Shown: positions 32,860 through 39,260 of the stretch, piece by piece
Numbering within the stretch: the first letter of the stretch is position 1
How the letters are laid out: each line of letters starts with the position of its first letter
Origin: Acidobacteriota bacterium
Lineage (GTDB): Bacteria > Acidobacteriota > Vicinamibacteria > Vicinamibacterales > UBA2999
Direction: 5' to 3'
DNA: 39,260 nucleotides
Assembly: GCA_020851565.1 (NCBI GenBank)
Contig: JADZCN010000092.1
Coordinates: forward strand, 1 to 39,260
Notes under the pieces: model-generated
Seen by the model: only the letters and a program-made list of their open reading frames with translations
The model's database searches: none
Told to the model about the DNA's origin: nothing
Position numbers and translations under genes: made by a program

Positions 32860-33759
32860 TCAACTGACGCCCTCCGCGTTACAAATGTCCAGCATCCACT
32901 CGTAGGCCTCCTTCACGGTGCCCGGTCGGTGGTCTCTGCGTTTCTGCGTCATTGCCGAAACCAGGTCCGAAAACGATCGTGCTTCAGCGATGGGCAACAC
33001 CAACGGTTGGAGGATGAGCGTATCGACCCTTTGCAGGATCTCGAGGTAGTCGCGAGCACCTTCTCGGAAGGGATTACTGCCAGTGGCGCACTCGTGCAGA
33101 GTCACACCGGTTGCAAAGAGATCGGCCCTCGCGTCGATCTCACCCTTGACGTTCCGGCACTGTTCCGGAGGAGCATAGCCGAGGGTCATCTTCCCAAACG
33201 GATGCGCGGTCAGCGTCAACGACGACAACGTCAAGTGTCGAGCAAGGCCAAAGTCGAGCAGCCAATGCTCCCCAGCCGCGTCCCTGATGATGTTGTCCGG
33301 TTTGACGTCTCGGTGAACGATGTTCACTTGCTCTGCGGCGGTCAGCGTTTCGAGCAGATGGAGGCCGAGCCTAAGGATGTCCGAAGCGCCAAAGCCACGG
33401 CTCTGAATCAGCTGGCGCAACGTCGCGCCCGTGACCCTCTGTTCACGGAACCAGACACACGTGCCTATCGGAGTCGCCAAGGTCCCGCGCTCCAGCACCC
33501 GAGGGACCCGTGGCGAGTTCACTTGATCGATCGCAAGGAGTTCGCGATTCGTAGTCTCGAGATCCTGGGTCGGCTGGATCAGCTTCAGCACGACGGCACC
33601 GTCGATCGGGTGGTCCGCCGACAGAACAAGCTTCTGGCCGCCCTGGCTTAGCGGCGCCAGAGCATTGAGATCAGGGAACTGCTGGGCGAGCCACCCCAAA
33701 TCGATCTGCTGCGGTGCGACGCTCAACCAGCATCCCCAAGCGCGGCTCGCCAAGCCCAC
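32860..33759 (-). CDS. Hanks-type serine/threonine protein kinase
   Basis: A 299-residue soluble kinase with all catalytic marks: Lys59 in VVLKLI, HRD motif VHRDVKPDNII (D151, K153, N156), DFG in LLDFGLARH (D169), and the APE-like segment GYAPPEQ (about 194-200). The glycine loop is only partly conserved (LSQGGQKLVL). No membrane segment or PASTA domain follows, unlike housekeeping PknB-type kinases. ATG at 33759 overlaps the nuclease gene by 37 bases; a TTG at 33726, overlapping the nuclease TGA stop as TTGA, is an alternative. The overlap indicates co-translation. Its target is unknown; nuclease or barrel protein are natural candidates. Confidence 0.9.
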   Translation of the reverse strand: MGLASRAWGCWLSVAPQQIDLGWLAQQFPDLNALAPLSQGGQKLVLSADHPIDGAVVLKLIQPTQDLETTNRELLAIDQVNSPRVPRVLERGTLATPIGTCVWFREQRVTGATLRQLIQSRGFGASDILRLGLHLLETLTAAEQVNIVHRDVKPDNIIRDAAGEHWLLDFGLARHLTLSSLTLTAHPFGKMTLGYAPPEQCRNVKGEIDARADLFATGVTLHECATGSNPFREGARDYLEILQRVDTLILQPLVLPIAEARSFSDLVSAMTQKRRDHRPGTVKEAYEWMLDICNAEGVS

Positions 33760-34493
33760 TCGTTAAACAGCCACGATGCATACGATCGTGGTTGACAGTT
33801 CTTGGAGGGAGGCCGACGAACCAGACCCTGCCCCCGCGACAAGACACCGATTCCCAAGCGCCTCGCAACGGGAAGAAGCGGATGTCCCCTCTTTGCGTCC
33901 GGCAACAGTACGTAGGACTCAGAAGTGAACCAGGTATTCAGATATGCCTGTTCTGCCGCGGCGCGCCAGTTTGAGATCTTCGCTTCAATGGCAATAATCC
34001 GCCTCACCGCGAAAGACGCGCTCACCGACCGAGGCACCCATCTGTGCCCGACCCTTCTGACCAGTCGCGCGTCTTCGAGCCGGCCCAGTGCCGCGTCCAG
34101 GCGAACTGGATACACCTCTCGAAGCTCCGCCTCGTTGGCGCCATCGCGCTCGACAAGAAACTGCACGATTCGAAGGTCTCTCGGGCGCACCTGTGCGCGC
34201 GCGTCGCTCCAGTGGCGCACGGTGCCGGGATGCCAGACAACGATCACCAGGTCCGGGAAGCCGGAATCAAGTTTCGGTTCGCGAAACAGGGTGGTCCTAC
34301 AGTCACGGGGAATGTCGAACGGCAGTGCCAGAACGAACGCCTCAAGAAGGTCGAGTTCCGGCCCATGCTTCGGCCGACGGCTGGACACACCGACCCGGGC
34401 CAGGGCGGACCGATCGAGAATCGTCGGGGCAACCGTCCTCGCGTTGGTGGTCAATGACGGGCGAACAGGCTTACGGCGGGCCGGCGCAGGCAT
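33723..34493 (-). CDS. PD-(D/E)XK-like nuclease with internal winged helix
   Basis: A 256-residue protein. GFPDLVIVV (D81) and IIAIEAKISNW (E170, K172) give the PD-(D/E)XK pattern, with an upstream acidic helix (E46/E51) and a downstream SNWRAAAEQAY helix typical of restriction-like folds. Between the two motifs, residues about 104-153 form a winged-helix-like unit (RDLRIVQFLVERDGANEAEL, then ALGRLEDARLVRRVG). So DNA-binding and cutting elements are combined in one chain. The start is uncertain: ATG at 34493 lies 17 bases after a TATGAT hexamer, while the frame is open to 34526. First gene of the cargo operon. Confidence 0.75.
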   Translation of the reverse strand: MPAPARRKPVRPSLTTNARTVAPTILDRSALARVGVSSRRPKHGPELDLLEAFVLALPFDIPRDCRTTLFREPKLDSGFPDLVIVVWHPGTVRHWSDARAQVRPRDLRIVQFLVERDGANEAELREVYPVRLDAALGRLEDARLVRRVGHRWVPRSVSASFAVRRIIAIEAKISNWRAAAEQAYLNTWFTSESYVLLPDAKRGHPLLPVARRLGIGVLSRGQGLVRRPPSKNCQPRSYASWLFNEWAWRAALGDAG

Positions 34494-34509
34494 GGTTGAG
34501 GTTCGTCGC

Positions 34510-34515
34510 ATCATA
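34510..34515 (-). promoter_or_regulatory. Candidate -10 element of the cargo operon
   Basis: TATGAT on the minus strand, 17 bases upstream of the ATG at 34493. It would give a very short leader. No -35 match is seen, so this is weak. Confidence 0.3.
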
Positions 34516-34620
34516 CACGGGGCCACCGACGCGCGTCCCGGGCAGCACGCGCGAATGCCTGAGTGCGGCTGGCAGCCGCGACCGCGAACTCACCAGGCCG
34601 TGGCTCTTGAAGCTGCGTGG

Positions 34621-35736
34621 TCATGCAGTTCCCATTCTTCGCCGCTCCTCCATCCTCTCCAGCATCTGCCCCTTCGCCTTGAGCCGCTGGTGCGAGTAGT
34701 GCTCCAACATGCGGCGGGACAGGTGTCCGGTCACCGCCTCGATCACGTGTTCAGGCTCGCCGGCCTCCAGGAGATCCGTCACGACCGTGTGCCGTAGGTC
34801 ATGGAACCGAAACCCTTTGAGCCCGGCCGCGTCTCGAAGTGCGTGCCAGGCCGTGTCCCACTTGCGGGCCGGCTTCGTCGGGTCGAACTTGTGGTGCTGG
34901 CTCGCGCACCAGAGGTAGTGCTCGGGAGCTGTGTGGCCGAGCGTGTCGGCCCGCTTGAGCATCCTCTCGACGGCGTCCCGGGCGGACTTGTTGAGCGGTA
35001 GCTGCCGTTTGCTCGTCTCGTTCTTGCTGTGGGTGACGTAGAGGACGCCCTTCCCGGTGGTGCTCTCAACGTCCCAGACCTTGTCCAGGTCGATATCACG
35101 CCGCCGAACGTGCTTCACCTCAACGCCGCGCATCGAGGTGTTCGCCGCGAGGACGGCCGCGCAGTACACGTGCTGCCACTCGGGGTTACTGGCCGCGGCA
35201 TCAAGCAGGCGCCTCTGCTCCTCACGCGTCAGAGCACGGCCGACCGGCGCACCACCAGCCTCCGTCAGCATCTTGACGTCGTCTTCGAGGCGTCGCCACT
35301 GCTTGAACCGCTTGAGGACCTGGCGCAGTGCGCCGACGTCCATGTTGATGGTACGGTTGCTGGCGCCGTCGAGCCGCCGCTTCGCTTGGAATCCCTCGAT
35401 TGACTTGCGGGTGATGGTCGCGAGCTTGACGTCGCCGAAGTGTCGCTTCACCACCTCGAGTCGCTCGGCGTCGAAGGCGATCGTCCGCTTGGAGTTCGCT
35501 GTCGCCTTCTTCGCCTCCAAATAGTCGTCCACGGCAACGAACAGCTTTACGGACGGATCTCGCGGGGCGAGTTCACCAGCGACAGCGGCGCGGATCACTT
35601 CCTTCTCGAGCCGGCAGGCCTCCTGCCAGTTTGTTGTCGCCAGAGATGCGCCAGGAGAGCACAGGGGCCGGCGCCACTGCACACCGTTGACAGAGAAGTA
35701 GGTCCAGTACCGCTTGCCGCGCTTCCAGAGTGCCAT
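34621..35736 (-). CDS. Tyrosine recombinase / phage-type integrase
   Basis: A 371-residue integrase. An N-terminal arm-binding region and a SAM-like core-binding domain (about 60-150) precede the catalytic domain with R203 (TSMRGVE), K243 (TSKRQLPL), H312-x-x-R315 (FHDLRHT), H338 (TGHLS) and nucleophile Y347 (LEHYSHQ). All catalytic positions are intact, so it should be active. It most likely catalysed insertion into tRNA-Ser, with the three-gene cargo lying between it and the border. Confidence 0.96.
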   Translation of the reverse strand: MALWKRGKRYWTYFSVNGVQWRRPLCSPGASLATTNWQEACRLEKEVIRAAVAGELAPRDPSVKLFVAVDDYLEAKKATANSKRTIAFDAERLEVVKRHFGDVKLATITRKSIEGFQAKRRLDGASNRTINMDVGALRQVLKRFKQWRRLEDDVKMLTEAGGAPVGRALTREEQRRLLDAAASNPEWQHVYCAAVLAANTSMRGVEVKHVRRRDIDLDKVWDVESTTGKGVLYVTHSKNETSKRQLPLNKSARDAVERMLKRADTLGHTAPEHYLWCASQHHKFDPTKPARKWDTAWHALRDAAGLKGFRFHDLRHTVVTDLLEAGEPEHVIEAVTGHLSRRMLEHYSHQRLKAKGQMLERMEERRRMGTA

Positions 35737-35833
35737 GGCACAACTCCCGCTGATTCAGCGGCCGAGCCGCGCGGGCGGCCGGCCGCTAGTGTCGGGGCAA
35801 GCGTGCCAGTGGGGTTTCGACGGAGCCACGCGG

Positions 35834-36100
35834 TCAAATCCCTTCGTGATCGCCGCGGGCATGCGTCTCGACGAGAGCCTGCCGTTCGTAGTCGTCCACG
35901 TCTTCGGGCCGGTAACGGACGGCCCGGCCCATCTTGAGAAACCGCGGGCCGAGTCCCTTCAACCGCCAAGACCGTACTGTGAAGCGCGAGACGCCGAGGC
36001 GCGTCGCAACTTCGACGTCGGTCAGGGTCCGTTTGCCTGTGGATCCAGTGAACGCCAGATCCAATCCTACCTCTCCCTGGGCGATGTTGGTGAGAGCCAT
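35834..36100 (-). CDS. AlpA/MerR-like HTH excisionase
   Basis: An 88-residue DNA-binding protein. The stretch LTDVEVATRLGVSRFTVRSW is a helix-turn-helix with the excisionase pattern, followed by MGRAVRYRPEDVDDYERQ as the wing. ATG at 36100 is preceded by AGGAGG. It is upstream of the integrase with 97 bases between them, the usual position of a directionality factor. Confidence 0.9.
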   Translation of the reverse strand: MALTNIAQGEVGLDLAFTGSTGKRTLTDVEVATRLGVSRFTVRSWRLKGLGPRFLKMGRAVRYRPEDVDDYERQALVETHARGDHEGI

Positions 36101-36132
36101 TGCCTTGCCTCCTGACTGTCCTGCGTGACCGG

Positions 36133-36444
36133 TTAATGGGCTGCGCCGTCGTTCCCGTGGGCAGCCCGGTACGCATCGAGCACCACCGTCCGGAGGCGCT
36201 CCTGCGCTTCGCGCTTCTCCACCCACCGGAGCAATGCAAAGCTGCGGCGTTCTCCCTGCGACACGAATTGCCGCGCCGGGAACGTAACGTCCTCACCGCG
36301 TCCGTCTCGACTGCGCCACACGGCAAACCCGACGAGCTTCAGCCCGTCGAGTTCGCCGCCGTTGAAGTGGATCTCAGCGTCCGCCAGCTTGCCGGGCGCC
36401 GCGTGACCATTCGTCTTCTGGATGTGAATGCTGATGTTCGTCAT
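36133..36444 (-). CDS. Small conserved-type protein, possibly SpoVG-like
   Basis: A 103-residue protein. The start MTNISIHIQKTN and the middle LDGLKLVGFAVWRSRDGRG followed by VTFPARQF recall the strand pattern of SpoVG, but similarity is too weak to claim. ATG at 36444 is preceded by GGAGG. Part of the element's minus-strand series; function unknown. Confidence 0.6.
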   Translation of the reverse strand: MTNISIHIQKTNGHAAPGKLADAEIHFNGGELDGLKLVGFAVWRSRDGRGEDVTFPARQFVSQGERRSFALLRWVEKREAQERLRTVVLDAYRAAHGNDGAAH

Positions 36445-36479
36445 GGTCTTGCCTCCGTGAGTTGTTTGGGGCGCCGGCC

Positions 36480-36842
36480 TCAGGCACTCGCCAATTGCGT
36501 CATCTGCAGCCGCTGCCAGAGCCACTGCTGCAAGGTCGCGAACCCGACCAGGACGGGATCGGCGGGCGCCAGGCGATGCGCCTTCGCGCGGCACCGAGCG
36601 CGCTGCCATCCGAGTTCGGTGGTGTCGATGAGCACGAGCCGCGACGGCGTGCCAGCCTTCTCGGCGTCGAGCGCGATGTCGTCCGCCGCCAGGCCGGCGA
36701 TGTCCTTGAGCGGTCCGGTGTAGAGCGTGACCGTGGAGGGTGCGTCCAGTGCGGCAGGTGCCGTCGTGATGAACGCGTGGTAGAGGCGCGTCTGCCTGCC
36801 GATGGTCACTTCGATGCTGGGCGTGATCGACGTGTCGGACAT
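36480..36842 (-). CDS. Small protein of unknown function
   Basis: A 120-residue soluble protein beginning MSDTSITPSIEV. It shows no motif I recognise; the C-terminal third is amphipathic (LVGFATLQQWLWQRLQM). The ATG at 36842 has GGGAGA nine bases upstream. It lies 35 bases upstream of the SpoVG-like gene, on the same strand. Confidence 0.6.
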   Translation of the reverse strand: MSDTSITPSIEVTIGRQTRLYHAFITTAPAALDAPSTVTLYTGPLKDIAGLAADDIALDAEKAGTPSRLVLIDTTELGWQRARCRAKAHRLAPADPVLVGFATLQQWLWQRLQMTQLASA

Positions 36843-36879
36843 GATGGTTCTCCCTTGAAGCGAGGCGTTCCGTAGCCAC

Positions 36880-37114
36880 TTCGCAGCCGGGCAGAAGGTG
36901 CCGGCATCACGTAATTGCCCTCCGAGGCTCGACCGAGCCGATCGTCAAGGCCGGAGCCCGCGGAGCGGGTCGCAGCGCAGCGGAGAGCCTTGACGACGGT
37001 GAGGCGAGCCCGACAATCACGACCGTGATGCCCGGACGTGGCAGCGGCTGCTCGACCTGCCCGAGGCACGCCGCCCACGGAATGCATCCGTGAGTGGCGC
37101 GTCGGTGCCTGGCG
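36880..37114. other. Non-coding segment with several inverted repeats
   Basis: Between the ParB gene and the small genes. It contains CGTCAAGGC (36943-36951) facing GCCTTGACG (36987-36995), a CCCGC/GCGGG hairpin between them, GGCTC/GAGCC and ATCACG/CGTGAT. No T-run follows. It could be a partition, replication or regulatory site. Confidence 0.5.
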
Positions 37115-38482
37115 CTATGGGCGCTTCAGCGTCTTGCGCGGCCGTTCCGTCGTCGCACTGGGCGACTTCGGATCGGAGGGCGGTGGGACTGGCGAGTCGG
37201 CGAGGTCCTTGGACGTCACCTTCACGCCGAGTCGCTTGGCGAACACGAACAGGCCGTCACGCTGCCAGCCGTGTCGCAGCGCAACCGCAATGGCCAGCGC
37301 CTGCGGGTAGTGCTTGACTGCGATCCGGTCCGGCTTGCCGAGCACCTCCCGGAACAGCTCGTCGGGCCGGATCTCCTCCAGCAGCAGTCGCAGGAGCATC
37401 GGCGACCATGTGAGCTTCGCCGTGCGCTCCGCCAGGAGCCGGACGGCACGCGGACGGAGTTCCTTCCGCCACCGCTCCTGTTCCGCTCGCTGCTTGGCCC
37501 ACGCTTCCTCCTGCTGGCGACGGGCGTCGGCGTGGTCGGCCTCGTCCTCGGTGCGCCGTGGCGCGGCATCCTTCGGACGGCCCCAGTGCTTGTCGCAGTG
37601 CTTCTTGGCGATGCAGACGTGGAGGAACGTGCCCTGCCCCTCCCCGAGCACGATGACGCCCGGGCGCGCGTGCGCACACCGCTGCTTGCCTTCCGCCGGC
37701 TTCCAGCTCTTGGCCAGAATCGGCTTCGGGTCGGCCTTGTCGGTGTGGAAGTGCAGGGTCGAGAGCGCGAGCACCGAGGCATCGCGCTCCTGTTCGGCTG
37801 AGACCACCTGATCAACAAGGGCCGGCAGCAGGATCTGTGTGTCCTCGCTGCGCGGGTTCAGGCGCACGGTCTTCTCGATCCACGCCGTGAGTTGTGCCAG
37901 CGGTTCGAGTTGGTCGCGCCGCGCTTCTTCGTCGCGGAAGAGGGGGCGGAAGCACTGAGCCAACGCCTCCTCTTGCTGCTCGGCAGGGACGACCGCGATC
38001 TTCAGCGCGTAGATCAGCGGAAGGACGTCGCGTGCCAGGAGGTCCTGCACCTTGGGCACGAGACGCGTGAGGCTGATGCGCTGATAGACGTAGCCCTTCG
38101 ACTTGCCGAGGGCCGCCGCGATGTCCTCGATCGGCCGCCCCGCCGAGACCAGGCGCTGGTAGCTGACGCCCTCATCGAGCGGGTGAATGTCCTCCCGATG
38201 GAGGTTCTCGATGATCGTCGCCTCGTCCGCAGCGGCGTCATCGAGATCGAGGACGCGCGCGGGCACCATCGCGCAGCCCGCGAGCTTGGCGGCACGCAAC
38301 CGCCGAGCGCCGGCGATCAGCACGAACCCGTCGCCGTTCGGGCGGACCAGGATCGGCTGCAGGACGCCGTGCCGACGGACACTCGTCGTCAGCTCGTCGA
38401 GGCTGGTTTCCGAGAACGACCGTCGCGGGTTGGTCGGCGATTCGTGGATCACGTTCGTCTCCAGTTGTCTGAACTCACGCAT
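37115..38482 (-). CDS. ParB/RepB/Spo0J-family protein
   Basis: A 455-residue protein with the ParB N-terminal domain: TNPRRSFS, a CTP-binding-type motif LIAGARRLRAAK (residues about 55-66) and IIENLHREDIHPLDEG. A HTH region with GKSKGYVYQRISL follows. The C-terminal half is long, basic and Glu/Gln-rich with cysteines and histidines (HVCIAKKHCDKH), unlike chromosomal ParB. No ParA gene is in view. ATG at 38482 has GAGGTG upstream. Confidence 0.9.
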   Translation of the reverse strand: MREFRQLETNVIHESPTNPRRSFSETSLDELTTSVRRHGVLQPILVRPNGDGFVLIAGARRLRAAKLAGCAMVPARVLDLDDAAADEATIIENLHREDIHPLDEGVSYQRLVSAGRPIEDIAAALGKSKGYVYQRISLTRLVPKVQDLLARDVLPLIYALKIAVVPAEQQEEALAQCFRPLFRDEEARRDQLEPLAQLTAWIEKTVRLNPRSEDTQILLPALVDQVVSAEQERDASVLALSTLHFHTDKADPKPILAKSWKPAEGKQRCAHARPGVIVLGEGQGTFLHVCIAKKHCDKHWGRPKDAAPRRTEDEADHADARRQQEEAWAKQRAEQERWRKELRPRAVRLLAERTAKLTWSPMLLRLLLEEIRPDELFREVLGKPDRIAVKHYPQALAIAVALRHGWQRDGLFVFAKRLGVKVTSKDLADSPVPPPSDPKSPSATTERPRKTLKRP

Positions 38483-38608
38483 GGCGACACCTCGAGTGAA
38501 TGGGCGCCGGGGCCGCTGGGGCGCCGGCGTCGGACGCGCGATGAACCACTCGCGCGGTGGGACGGGTGGACCTGGGTCGGCCCGTCAGGAGTTGGGTTGG
38601 GAAAGGGG

Positions 38609-38635
38609 GCCGTGCGGACGCTGGGTCCGCACGGC
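38609..38635. terminator. Perfect 11-bp hairpin between the DUF932 and parB genes
   Basis: GCCGTGCGGAC and GTCCGCACGGC pair perfectly around a 5-base loop, 12 bases after the stop of the DUF932 gene. On the minus strand only CCCCTTTCCC follows, so it is a weak-tract terminator or an operator. Confidence 0.6.
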
Positions 38636-38647
38636 TTCAGACCACGG

Positions 38648-39260
38648 CTACTGGACCGTGGCGAGGAGACGGCTCGCGGTGCGGTCGAGGGCGAATCGGC
38701 CGTCCTGCCAGGGCGTGTGCTGACTGAGTCGCGTCAGTCCCTGCACATAGCCCCATACAGAGCGGGGATTCGTCTCGTGCTGCTCCGCGAGGCCGTACGC
38801 CTCGGACGCGTGCTTCCGGGGCAGATCGAGCCGGGAAGTCACCACGTCAATCACTCCGTCGCGGGTCGGGGCGATCTCCTGGGCGCTGGCGCGCAGGAGC
38901 ATCGCGCGATCGGCCGACGGGTCGGCGTCGAGGGCGACGCGGACGCTCGCAAGCGAGTCGGTCCACGCCGCCTGAATCGACGTCCCCACGTGCCGGCGTC
39001 TGAAACCGGCGACGTGCTGGAACCCCCAGATGATGTGATTGCCGCAGACGACGCGGAACAAGAACACATCCAGGGTCAGGGCGGCGGCTCCCACATCACT
39101 GTTCCGGAGGATGAACCCGCGGAACAGACCAGACCGGGAGCTGTCAGTTGGGTCGTCGAGGTCTCGGTTCCCGTCCACGAGGAAGAGGAACATATCTCGA
39201 TCGCCCAGGTAGGCACCGGACGGCACCCGTTCGGCACCCCACACGCCGTCCTCGTAACCG
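38648..39260 (-). CDS. DUF932 / plasmid-like protein (5' end off window)
   Basis: A partial frame of 203 codons running off the right edge. GLFRGFILRNSDVGAAALTL followed by FLFRVVCGNHIIWG is the pattern of DUF932 proteins carried by plasmids, phages and integrative elements. The true start is beyond the window, so an internal ATG near 39244 should not be used. Function of the family is not established. Confidence 0.85.
   Translation of the reverse strand, partial: GYEDGVWGAERVPSGAYLGDRDMFLFLVDGNRDLDDPTDSSRSGLFRGFILRNSDVGAAALTLDVFLFRVVCGNHIIWGFQHVAGFRRRHVGTSIQAAWTDSLASVRVALDADPSADRAMLLRASAQEIAPTRDGVIDVVTSRLDLPRKHASEAYGLAEQHETNPRSVWGYVQGLTRLSQHTPWQDGRFALDRTASRLLATVQ

Larger units (their letters stand above)
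31393..39260. mobile_element. Right integrated element at tRNA-Ser (partial)
   Basis: It starts at the break in tRNA-Ser. It contains, from the border inwards, a three-gene cargo, a tyrosine integrase, an AlpA-like HTH protein, small proteins, ParB and DUF932, all on the minus strand. This is the content of an integrative plasmid-like or conjugative element; no relaxase, coupling protein or conjugation gene is seen inside the window. The distal border is off the right edge. Confidence 0.85.

Noticed and set aside
36880..38647. parS site next to the ParB gene
   Set aside because: No sequence close to the chromosomal parS TGTTTCACGTGAAACA is present.

Overview
The window is about 39 kb of GC-rich bacterial chromosome. 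Gene content and style fit a soil Gram-negative bacterium, possibly an Acidobacteriota/Vicinamibacteria-type genome. That assignment is inference: a YaiO-type outer-membrane barrel indicates two membranes, and the G/C-rich short tandem repeats at gene junctions are of a kind I associate with such genomes. No rRNA or other phylogenetic marker was compared.

Layout. (1) 1-2576: the end of a mobile element, with a large serine recombinase (1092-2615) whose last codons run into the 3' end of an intact tRNA-Asn (2574-2648, minus). (2) 2700-12512: a divergent envelope locus. On the minus strand lies a three-gene unit: a multidomain GAF/Hpt/REC/degenerate-GGDEF/REC protein, a HEAT-repeat membrane protein and a PgaC-like family 2 glycosyltransferase. 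On the plus strand lie a TPR plus beta-barrel YaiO-family porin, a periplasmic TPR protein and a membrane sulfatase/phospho-transferase. Together they look like a synthase-dependent polysaccharide production, export and modification system. (3) 12608-17319: an ABC transporter (ATPase and double-FtsX permease) with an AttH/CrtC-like secreted lipocalin-fold protein. A renalase-like flavoprotein and a DUF4203-like membrane protein follow. (4) 19311-22304: recR, ybaB, dnaX and the 4.5S SRP RNA, in classical synteny. (5) 22550-29190: a lysine/diaminopimelate cluster transcribed asd, lysC, dapB, dapA, dapD, dapE. asd is preceded by a structured leader that ends in an intrinsic terminator just before its ribosome binding site. 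(6) 29548-31102: a TRIC/UPF0126 channel, a PKD-like remnant and a secreted protein of unknown function. (7) 31351 to the end: a tRNA-Ser(GGA) gene broken in its anticodon stem, where a second mobile element begins. This element carries a compact three-gene cargo (PD-(D/E)XK-like nuclease with an internal winged helix, Hanks-type kinase, TIM-barrel protein with possible TGT/DpdA resemblance), a tyrosine integrase, an AlpA-like excisionase, small unknown proteins, a ParB-family protein and a DUF932 protein cut by the window edge.

Two themes stand out. First, the cargo next to the broken tRNA-Ser has the organisation of an anti-phage or anti-plasmid system, and I do not recognise it as a described one. 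Second, almost every core gene junction holds a degenerate 7-8 bp G/C-rich tandem repeat. Upstream of genes the C-rich strand is nearly always the sense strand, and related arrays occur inside two coding regions.
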